64,000 nucleotides of DNA from Bubalus kerabau (lineage: Eukaryota; Chordata; Mammalia; Artiodactyla; Bovidae). The notes under the pieces were generated by a model. That model searched no databases. It was not told the DNA's origin and saw nothing but the letters and a program-made list of their open reading frames with translations. The DNA lies in the NCBI RefSeq assembly GCF_029407905.1, contig NC_073646.1:18618001-18682000 (forward strand). The letters run 5' to 3'. Numbering within the stretch: position 1 is the first letter of the stretch; every line of letters starts with the position of its first letter. The position numbers were made by a program, and so were the translations under genes. This document shows positions 55,689 to 64,000 of the stretch, piece after piece.

Positions 55689-55821
55689 TGGGGGAGGGAG
55701 GTAGGTGGGGGGTTCAGGATGGGGAACACATATACTCCCATGGCTGATTCATGTCAAGGTATGGCAAAAACCACTACAATATTGTGAAGTAATTAGCCTC
55801 CAATTAAAATTAAAAATAAAA
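55689..55821 (+). mobile_element. Very short L1 3' end with 15-bp duplication
   Basis: Only the last about 130 bp of L1 (ACTACAATATTGTGAAGTAA, TTAGCCTCCAATTAAAATT) was inserted. AGAAATCCCAAGGAGA flanks it at 55673-55688 and again from 55822. Confidence 0.93.
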
Positions 55822-56399
55822 AGAAATCCCAAGGAGAGGTGGGGATGAACAGCTGCCATGGCAGGAGCATATGATGAGCTGAGAGAAGACTAAGTCTCCC
55901 CTCTGTGTCCCATTCTCCTTCAACATTTATTGCAAGGGGGAAGGGAATTGGGTGCACTCCAGGTGGCCCAAGATAAAGAGGCTCCTGGCCCCTCTATCTT
56001 GCCTCTCCCCTGCCCAACAAGGGACCTGTGTCCAGTTCCCATCATTAGATTTGTTAGATCATTACATGTCATTGTTGGATTATTACAGAGTCATGTGGGC
56101 CAGGTGAGGCCACATGATAACTCAAGCCAAGTTGGATATAAAAACTTTTCTGTGAACTCTCCCATTTAAATGTGATTACCCCAAATAAAAACAAAACAAA
56201 AAACCTTCCAGGTTGTTAGTAAATAAAGCATGCCATCATAGAGGTTTGGCAAATAATTGCTCAAGAACCTATAGATTAGATTTGTCTGCAGGCGACCAGA
56301 CTGAGATGAGAAACTGGGTTTCGGGAAGGGCAGGTGTGTGTGATTTGACAAAACTTCCAGGCTATTTAGAGATTTCCTTACCTTGTGACCCATGGATAA
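55822..56399. other. No recognised feature
   Basis: Upstream flank without repeat or coding signature. Confidence 0.4.
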
Positions 56400-56725
56400 T
56401 GCCTCAGGGCTTTTGCACTGGCTCTTTCCTCAGCCTGTAGTGCTCTTTTTCCAGAAAACTGTGTTAACCTGCTTCTTCACCTTCTTCAGGTCTTTGCTTA
56501 TATGTGTCCTTCTCACTGAAGCCTTCCCTAACATTCCTATTTAAAATTGAGATCTTCACCCTACTCCTGGCCAAAATGCTTACTCCTCTGGCCCTCCCCT
56601 GCTCGATTTTCTCTCTAAGCTTGGCACCATGGACATACTATATACAATTTGTTTTTTAGCTTGTTTCTTATCTGTGCTTCTACACAGTGCTTGCATTTTG
56701 CAGGTTCTCAACAAACACTGAAAGA
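56400..56725 (+). mobile_element. L2 LINE 3' end
   Basis: GGGCTTTTGCACTGGCTC, CTTCAGGTCTTTGCTTATATG, GAAGCCTTCCCTAACATTC and CCTATTTAAAATTGAGATC. Confidence 0.82.
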
Positions 56726-56912
56726 ACGGAGGGCCCTGGCAGCACTGACCTGGGGCATGCAGGGTATAGCGAAATGAGTTTGTCTTTGTGGAATAGAGGG
56801 TCAGAAAATTGGGCCCCAGTAGGGTTGGGGAGGGCACAAGCTCAGGTTTAGCATGTAATTATCATGTATGACTGATACTTTAAAAATAATTTATGTGGTT
56901 GGATTCTGGGAC

Positions 56913-57388
56913 TCCAGTTCAGTTCAGTCGCTCAGTTGTGTCCGACTCTGCTGCAGCATGAGCTTTGTCTGACCCCATGAACCGCAGCACACCAGGCCTC
57001 CCTGTCCATCATCAACTCCCAGAGTCCACCCAAACTCATGTCCATTGAGTCGGTGATGCCAGCCAACCATCTCATCCTCTGTTGTCCCCTTCTCCTCCTG
57101 CCCTCAATCTTTCCCAGCATCAGGGTCTTTTCAAATGAGTCAGCTCTTCACATCAGATGGCCAAAGTATTGGAGCTTCGGCTTCAACATCAGTCCTTCCA
57201 ATGAACACCCAGGACTGATCTCCTTTAGGATGGACTGGTTGGATCTCCTTGCAGTCCAAGGGACTCTCAAGAGTTTTCTCCAACACCACAGTTCAAAAGC
57301 ATCAGTTCTTTGGTTCTCAGCTTTCTTTATAGTCCAACTCTCACATCCATACATGACCACTGGAAAAACCGTAGCCTTGACTAGAAGA
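56913..57388 (-). mobile_element. BovB LINE 3' end
   Basis: Reverse-orientation BovB with CAGTTCAGTTCAG at its tail, ending near GTAGCCTTGACTAGAAG. GACTCC flanks it on both sides as a short candidate duplication. A small extra stretch (GCTGCAGCATGAGC) interrupts the usual tail sequence. Confidence 0.92.
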
Positions 57389-58219
57389 ATGAGGACTCCT
57401 GTTAGAGACTCTTTATAAAACCAGAAACTTGACTGAGCAGAGGAACTGTGCTACATGGGGAATTTTAATGGGCCTTGTTTCTGAGCCTGCATCTCTCCAT
57501 CTATAAAATGGGGATGAAGGAAACCAGGTATGCCTCATTCAAAGGATGCTGAGGAGGGACAGAGGGTGTGGAACAGCAGAGACAGTGCAGAGTACAATTT
57601 TGGAGAACAGAGAATTGGACTGGGCTGTCTGTGGCTCTATCAAGAGCCTTGGCAGCTTGTCAAGGTCCAAGTTTCCTGGGAAATGGGTGGGATTAGGTTG
57701 AAGGTAGTCTGGCTTCAGAGCCTGTGCTATAACCGTTGGGAGGAGCTTAGTTTAGTGGAAGGACAAGTATCCAACAGAAAACTGTCACATAATGTAACTT
57801 GGACTCCACGTGACACCAGGGCAGTGATTTCTTCTGTCTTGTCCCCTGCTGTGTTGTAGCGCACAGTGCCAGGGAGGTGTCCAGCGACAAATCTTACATA
57901 ATAGAACAGAAATATATGGAGAATGTTAGGGGAGAGAGTTGCAAACTCAAATGCCTATAAGCCTGGGGAGGTAATAAACATGAGTGGAGCAGAACTATGG
58001 TTTATTCTTCACTTCCATAAGGAAATGTGCCATTTTCCTGGTGACCTGGCCCTCTTGGTCTAGTTTTCATTTCTCCTCCCTTTACAGGGACAGGGATATG
58101 AAGTAATGATTCTTTACTCTGAGAAAAACAGTTGCAAAATATAATTCATATTGTAACTAACACTTTTTTAGTGTTGGGAAAATCATAGGAAGAGGTGAGG
58201 ACTGTAAAAAAAAAACTAA
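57389..58219. other. Unassigned except a MIR remnant
   Basis: 57465-57560 is MIR-like (CTCTCCATCTATAAAATGGG). The rest is single-copy-looking. Confidence 0.4.
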
Positions 58220-58940
58220 AGGTATGTGCCAGCCACTGTACTGAGTTCAGGGTATATAGTTGTTTAAAAAAGTTGGTCTCTGCTTTCCTAGATCTTAAGT
58301 GCAAAAGATAGGCATGAATTAATCTATCTGATTAATATCAGATAAAGAAGCTGATATCTGATATCTAATATCTGATAAAGAAGTAGACAGACACATACAC
58401 ACTCACACATATAATAATAAACTTGGATAAATTCTTTAAAGAAAAAGTCAAAGGAATGAGAGAGCATATAACAGTGATATCTGATGTGGCTTGGCAATCA
58501 GGGAAGGCTTCTCTGAGGAAGTGCTATTTGGACCTGAAAGAAGATGGGAAGGATGAATAATAGTTACTCAGGAAAGAGACGGCAGGTTGGGAGTGAGGAG
58601 AGCATTTCAAGGGAGAAAGAAGAACAAGAGCAAAGGTCCTGGGGCGGGAGTGAGACTGACCCTTTGAGAAGAGGTGGGAGACTGGGGTGCAGTGAGCCAG
58701 GGTGCACAGACCTGGCTGTGCTTGGAGAGTGGGAAGGGCCTTGTAGCCTGTGCTGAGAAGTTTGGTCTTTATCCCTGGTTGTAAGCAGGGGAGTGCCAGA
58801 GTTAGATTTGCATTTTAAAACATTTGCTTTGTCAGGAGGTGGAGGATTGATGGAAGGGAGGCAAGAATGAGGGCGGGAAGACAAGTTATGAGGCTATTGA
58901 GTTGGACACGTGAGAAATGATGCTCCATTGAACTCCAGTG
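58220..58940 (+). mobile_element. Ancient mammalian repeat, family uncertain
   Basis: A long ordered match to a widespread old repeat: AGGGAAGGCTTCTCTGAGG, GAGCAAAGGTCCTGGGGC, GGGCCTTGTAGCCTGTGC, TAAGCAGGGGAGTGCCAGAG, TTATGAGGCTATTGAG. I cannot name it with confidence. Confidence 0.5.
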
Positions 58941-58976
58941 GTGTTGGTGATGGAGCCGACTGCCTCCCAGAAGTTA

Positions 58977-59170
58977 GGAGAGAGTGGGTGAAGCAGAGGG
59001 AGGAGGAGGAAGGGGAGGGAGACGGGGCCACACCAGACAAAGAGGGAGAGGGAGGGAGAGGCTGAGAGGAGAAGAAGGAAGAGCCAGTGAGGGAGAGACA
59101 AAGATGCGGAGAGAGACATGGAGAGACGAGGGATGGATGTATGGAAAGACAGACGGATAGAGAGAGAGAC
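58977..59170 (+). repeat. GA-rich purine tract
   Basis: About 190 bp dominated by GAGGGA / GAGAGA units. The 'serine-rich' minus-strand frames here are artefacts of it. Confidence 0.9.
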
Positions 59171-59536
59171 CCACAGTGATTATGACTGAGACGGTTCAGG
59201 CTGGGCGGGTTGGTGAAAAAGGGCTTGGAGTGCCGGAGGCCCCACCTGCTCTCCCCCACCTCCCATAAGAGTGTAACTTGTCCACTGGTCCCTCCTCACT
59301 TTTTGAGACTCTTCATCCCCGAAGCCTTTCCTGCCCAGCACACCCCCTGCAGCTCCCTGACCACACTCCTCCTCTGCAACACCTACCGTGTTATGCTGCC
59401 ACTCAGGCATTACCTGTCACCTGCAGTTCTGGACTTGGATTACCTCATGGGCAGGGTCAGTTTTCTTCCTTATAGAGGAAGAGGAAGGAAGTCTTAATCT
59501 TTTGTTAAGACCTCGCTGCAGGGTGTGTAGTGGCTC
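59171..59536. other. Unassigned; possibly L2-like
   Basis: Pyrimidine-rich sequence loosely like L2 (CTTTCCTGCCCAGCACACC). No gene. Confidence 0.35.
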
Positions 59537-59546
59537 CTTGAACCCA

Positions 59547-60549
59547 GTTCAGTTCAGTTCAGTCACTCAGTCGTGTCCAACTCTTTGTGACACGATGAAT
59601 TGCAGCATGCCAGGCCTCCCTGTCCATCACCAACTCCCGGAGTTCACTCAAACTCACGTCCATCGAGTCGGTGATGCCATCCAGCCATCTCATCCTCTGT
59701 CGTCCCCTTCTCCTCCTGCCCCCAATCCCTCCCAGCATCAGGGTCTTTTTCAATGAGTCAACTCTTCACATGAGGTGGCCAAAGTATTGGAGTTTCAGCT
59801 TCAGCAGCAGTCCTTCCAATGAACACCCAGGACTGATCTCCTTTAGGATGGACTGGTTGGATCTCCTTGCAGTCCAAGGGACTCTCAAGAGTCTTCTCCA
59901 ACACCACAGTTCAAAAGCATCAATTCTTCAGTGCTCAGCTTTCTTCACAGTCCAAATCTCACATCCATACATGACTACTGGAAAAATCATAGCCTTGACT
60001 AGACAGACCTTTGTTGGTAAGGTAATATCTCTGCTTTTCAATATGCCATCTAGGTTGGTCATAACTTTCCTTCCAAGGAGCAAGTGTCTTTTAATTTCAT
60101 GGTTGCAGTCACCATCTGCAGTGATTTTGGAGCCCCCCAAAATAAAGTCTGACACTGTTTCCCCATCTATTTCCCATGAAGTGATGGGACCAGATGCCAT
60201 GAACTTAGTTTTCTGAATGTTGAGCTTTAAGCCAATTTTTTCAACCTCCTCTTTCACTTTCATCAAGAGGATTTTTAGTTCCTCTTCACTTTCTGCCATA
60301 AGGGTGGTGTCATCTGCATATCTGAGGTTACTGATATTTCTCCCAGCAATCTTGATTCCAGCTTGTGCTTCTTCCAGCCCAGCGTTTCTCATGATGTACT
60401 CTGCATATAAGTTAAATAAGCAGGGTGACAATATACAGCCTTGACGGACTCCTTTTCCTATTTGGAACTGGTCTGTTGTTCCATGTCCAGTTCTAACTGT
60501 TGCTTCCTGACCTGCATATAGGTTTCTCAAGAGGCAGGTTTGGTGTAGT
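59547..60549 (-). mobile_element. BovB LINE (RTE), 5'-truncated, with an open reverse-transcriptase fragment
   Basis: About 1.0 kb of BovB 3' end in reverse, flanked by the 11-bp duplication CTTGAACCCAG at 59537-59547 and 60550-60560. The tail is CAGTT repeats. The minus-strand frame is open across some 205 BovB residues. It includes GVRQGCILSPCLFNLYAEY, the catalytic NLRYADD box and the C-terminal PTKVCLVKAMIFPVVMYGC. The N-terminal half of the ORF is missing, so it is not a functional element. The open frame suggests recent insertion. Confidence 0.95.
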
Positions 60550-60654
60550 CTTGAACCCAGACCTGGATGCATATCGCAGATCAGCTCACTACTGTGTATT
60601 CATCAGAAATCTTTTTATTGAAATCAATATAAAAAAAGCTCGAACTAGCTTACT

Positions 60655-60835
60655 TTTAAAAATTTTATTTATTTTTAATTGAATGATAATTGCTTTACAA
60701 TATTACGTTGGTTTTGACCATATGTCAACATGAATCAATCATAGGTACACATATGTCCCCTCACCCTTGAGCCTCCCTCCCACCTTCCACCCCTTCCCAT
60801 CCCTCCAGGTTGTTACAGAGCCCCGTCAGACCAGC
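60655..60835 (-). mobile_element. L1 3' UTR fragment
   Basis: TTGAATGATAATTGCTTTAC and CATAGGTACACATATGTCC, the same L1 3' end as 61770-62365 but shorter. Confidence 0.82.
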
Positions 60836-61414
60836 TTCATTTTTTTAAAGGAATGTATTGAGTCATAACTGGAAAGTATGGATGTTTGCTGAACTTTAGG
60901 CCTGGCTGGATCCAGGAGCAAAAAGTACCCGTCCCTTTCCACCAATGGACTCTGCTTTGCTTTGGATTAGCTGCATTCTCTTATAGGCTCTTACAGCATC
61001 ATAAGAAGATGGACATACTTGGATGTATCCTAACAGGTTAGTAACTTGAGCTAAAAGAGAAGTTTGACTCTTGTTGGACCAGCCTTTCATGTGTATCCAT
61101 GTCAACCAAACTCACCAGTTTGCATTGGATTTCTGAAGTCAGCCAAAAATGTACCCATTGGTCATCTGGGGCTCATGGGTCCAGCGATGGAGCCAAGAGA
61201 AGCAGTAAATTCCTCCCTAACCACTTGGACTGTGAAATAAGATAGACCATTTATCCAAAGGAAAGTTGAGATTCTGTAGCAGAAGGAATGGGAATAGATG
61301 CTGGGCAGGTAAAGCCAGCACATCTGGAAGCTGAATTCAGCCCATGGGATGCAAGTCTGTTAGTCCTCTCTTAGAGCTAAGTCATATGTTTTGTTTCATT
61401 TAAAAATTATTTAT
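60836..61414. other. No recognised feature
   Basis: Mixed sequence between two LINE fragments. Confidence 0.4.
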
Positions 61415-61755
61415 GTAATTTAAAAACCAGACTTCAGTTTTTTTAGAGCAGTTTTTGGTTCACAGCAAAATTGTGCATAAAGTAGGGGGATTTTCCATAT
61501 CTCTTCTGCCCTTACACGAGTGGATCCTCCCCCATTCCTCACCAGAGTGGTGCATTTGTTACAACTGATGAACATGCACACACATTATCATCCAAAGTTC
61601 ATATTTTACACTAGCTTTCACTCTTGGTGGTGCACATTCTATGGGTCTATACAAATATTTAAGGACATTATCCATCATTATAGCATCATAAAGGATATTT
61701 TCCTTGCCCTAAAAGTTCTCTGTGCTTCACCTATTCATCCTTTTCTTTTCCTAGG
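61415..61755 (-). mobile_element. L1M-type LINE 3' UTR fragment
   Basis: TTTGGTTCACAGCAAAATTG, CAGAGTGGTGCATTTGTTAC, CATTCTATGGGTCTATAC and AAGTTCTCTGTGCTTCACC follow the old L1M order. Confidence 0.75.
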
Positions 61756-61769
61756 CCCCCTTTAAAAAT

Positions 61770-62365
61770 TTTTATTTTAAATTGGAGGATAATTGCTTTA
61801 CAATATTTTGTTGGTTTCTGCCATATAGCAACATGAATCAGCCATAGGTACATGCATGTCCCCTGCATCTTGAACCTCCCTCCCACCTGCCACCCTGTCA
61901 TCTCAGAGCACTGGATTTGAGGTCCCTGTGTCATATGGCAAATTTCCACTGGCTATCAAATTTTAAATATGGCTATGTATATGTTTTAATGTGACTCTCT
62001 CAAGTCATCCCTCCTGTCCTTCCCCTCATGCCACAAGTCTCTTCCCTACATCTGAGTCTCCATTGCTGCTCTGTAGACAGGTTCGTCAGTATTCTCTTTC
62101 TAGAGTCCATGTATGTAAATGTGTTAATACAAAATATTTGTCTTTCTCTTTCTAACTTACCTCACTCTGTAGAATAGACTCAAGGCTCATCCACTTCATT
62201 AGAACTGAGTCAAATGAGTTCCTTTTTATGGCTGAGTAACATTCCTTTGTATTATAATGTACCATAACTTCTTTATCCATTCATCTGTCAATGGACCTCT
62301 AGGTTGCTTCCATGTCCCAGTTATTGTAAATAGTGATGCAATGAACATGGGGCTGTATGTGTCTT
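61770..62365 (-). mobile_element. Ruminant L1 3' end
   Basis: Reverse L1 from AAATTGGAGGATAATTGC through CATATGGCAAATTTCCACTG and CCTTTTTATGGCTGAGTAAC to GTGATGCAATGAACATGG. Confidence 0.9.
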
Positions 62366-63276
62366 TTCCAATTTTGCTTAACCTTCCTTTTTAATGTCAA
62401 AAGTATCTTGTGTGTGAACCATAAACAAACACTGAACTCTAGTTAATGACATGCCTGCCGAAGTTCTGGAGTGAAAACTCAGTGTATCACTGTAACATGC
62501 ATCAGAAATTGAAATGCATTGATGACTAGAGAGAAGGGTGGATAGATATGTGTTTAAGCAAGGAGATATTAACAGTGGAGTCTAGATATGAGTTTTCACT
62601 GTGAAACCTCTTTCAATTTTTATGTATCCTTGAAAATTCTTACAGTATTACATAGGAAAAAATGCCTTGTGTAAAGTCTCTTGGCCAAGCAGGTTATTAC
62701 AAGCTATTGTTGAAATCAACACCTCCTTATGGTGTTGCAGCTCCTTAGACATCCAGCCTTCAGACATGTTACAGAAGACAATTCCTTCCCTGCTATTAGG
62801 CTGTCAGAAAGGTACCTGGCATATCCCCCTGATTATCCGCGTTCTCTGCTGTCCTTGGCCAGCTCTGATAGATCCCTTATCAGTTTGTCTTTGTCTGCAG
62901 CCTCTTGTTTGCTTTCCTTGAGTTTCTAAGCAGTGTCGGTTTTACTCCACAGGCACGGCTTATGGTTGAGGACATCTTGGTGGGCTGCTGAGGATTCATT
63001 ACAGCACTGCTTGTAATAGCCATGCACTAAGTTCTTTGAGGGGCATGTCAATTCTCATGGAATTTGGATAAAGTCTTTTGTTTCTTGTCATTGACCTGTC
63101 AAGTGGTCAAGGGCTGCCAAAGAGCAGAAAGAGAATATTTCCACAGTTGTGTGCCTTTCTTTCCCCCATGGCTCTGTGGGGGGAAAAAGTAAATTTCATC
63201 AACAGGAGACGAGTGGCTGTGGATGAGGGAAAGGAAATGGGCCTTTGTCTGAGAGGAAGGGAGGTGAGAGTTAGGG
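62366..63276. other. No recognised feature
   Basis: No repeat family or gene signature recognised. Confidence 0.4.
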
Positions 63277-63510
63277 GTATGTGTGAGTGTGTGTGTGTAT
63301 TTGTCCTTGTGTGCATGAACATGTATATATAAGCACAAGCATTTGCATGTGCGTGCATGTGTGTGCATGCCTATGTGATGTACCCGCACATGTGTGTTTG
63401 TGTATTTCTTCATATGTGTGTGTTTATGTGTGTATGTGTGCACACATAGGTGTACGTTAGATTGTGCTTGTTAGATTGAGGGAAGGCATGTGCATGTGTG
63501 TGTGTGGTAG
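63277..63510 (+). repeat. TG-rich low-complexity region
   Basis: Interrupted GTGTGT, GCATGT and TATGTGTG runs. They generate the histidine/threonine-rich minus-strand frames seen here. Confidence 0.88.
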
Positions 63511-63644
63511 AATGAGGGAGGTTGTAATTGATCAGGATGTTAAAACTGGGGAACAGTCTTTTCTCTTGTTCAGAGAGACCTACAAGACTACTAAAGAGCC
63601 TTTAAGGCTCATTTTTCTCCTGTCACCTTACTTGACAGAAGTGA

Positions 63645-63735
63645 GGTGAGGGAGAGAGAGAAAAGAGGGGGGGAAGGACAGGAAGCAAGGGGAGGAGTGA
63701 GGAGAGGAGAAAAGAGAGAGGAGAAGGAGGTAAGA
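63645..63735 (+). repeat. GA-rich purine tract
   Basis: GAGAGAGAGAAAAGAGGGGG followed by mixed GGAGGA units. Confidence 0.88.
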
Positions 63736-64000
63736 GACAACCAGTCTGTCTCATCAAATGACCTCTTTCTTATCAGGTGGGGAAACACGCAACAGCAAAA
63801 GGTAAAAAAAGAGATCATATCTGAGGGTGACATGTTGTGATTACCAATACTTAAGCATTTAAGTGACCTCTGGGAAGTGGCTATTTCACACTCGGAGGCT
63901 GCACAGAATCTTATTCCCGTTCCTAACAGATCCTGATTTCCTTTCGAAGAGTGATCCTCCCCACTGGATGTGTTCTCAGAAGGAGCGTGAATTCAGGAAC
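63736..64000. other. No recognised feature
   Basis: Window end, no signature. Confidence 0.4.

Noticed and set aside
59928..60572. 214-residue reverse-transcriptase frame as a host gene
   Set aside because: It is a 5'-truncated BovB with target duplications, and the frame starts in flanking DNA.
63099..63443. Histidine/threonine-rich 114-residue minus-strand frame
   Set aside because: It is the translation of an interrupted TG-rich simple repeat.

Overview
This window is mammalian nuclear DNA from a ruminant, most likely a bovid. It carries BOV-A2 and Bov-tA SINEs, RTE-clade BovB LINEs, CHR-2-type tRNA-Glu SINEs, a bovine-type mariner and a class II (ERVK-type) LTR. Ancient MIR, L2, MER5 and MLT1 remnants lie underneath. 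There are no bacterial features. Almost every short ORF is chance or repeat-derived.

One protein-coding gene is present: GPR139, a class A orphan GPCR on the minus strand. Coding exon 1 (53882-53759) lies in a CpG-rich block near the right side. Coding exon 2 (10762-9828) lies near the left side. They are joined by a phase-1 intron of 42,996 bp with a GT donor (GTGAGG) and an AG acceptor preceded by a pyrimidine tract. The predicted protein has 352 residues. It keeps the DRY motif and the residues that I recall as ligand contacts in human GPR139. It is one residue shorter than the human protein as I remember it, in the N-terminal tail. So about two thirds of the window is GPR139 intron 1, 1-9827 is 3' UTR plus downstream DNA, and 53883-64000 is promoter plus upstream DNA.

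Layout. 1-6300: L1, MER5, L2, MIR and CHR-2 remnants. 6300-9827: mostly repeat-free, including the likely 3' UTR. 9828-10762: exon 2. 11341-12635: a solo LTR in GPR139 sense orientation, just upstream of exon 2. 13-18 kb: SINEs, an L1M-type fragment, a Tigger-type element and an MLT1 LTR. 18.2-19.2 kb: a decayed RHOG retropseudogene, antisense to GPR139. 19-29 kb: nested SINE, MIR and L1 insertions. 29.4-31.2 kb: a mariner with both terminal inverted repeats, split by two SINEs. 31-44 kb: MIR, L2 and BovB plus a striking 40-bp-arm inverted repeat near 38.0 kb. 44-49 kb: BovB copies, and an L1 ORF2 fragment carrying a mariner-derived palindrome that resembles miR-2284/2285 precursors. 49-53 kb: SINEs, MIRs and a strong G-quadruplex motif. 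52.8-54.3 kb: CpG island and exon 1. 54.6-64 kb: three BovB copies, L1 fragments and simple repeats.

I found no new multigene system. The most interesting signals are local: the LTR beside exon 2, the miR-2284/2285-like hairpin, the long inverted repeat at 38 kb, the RHOG retrocopy, and the well-bounded insertions with target-site duplications.
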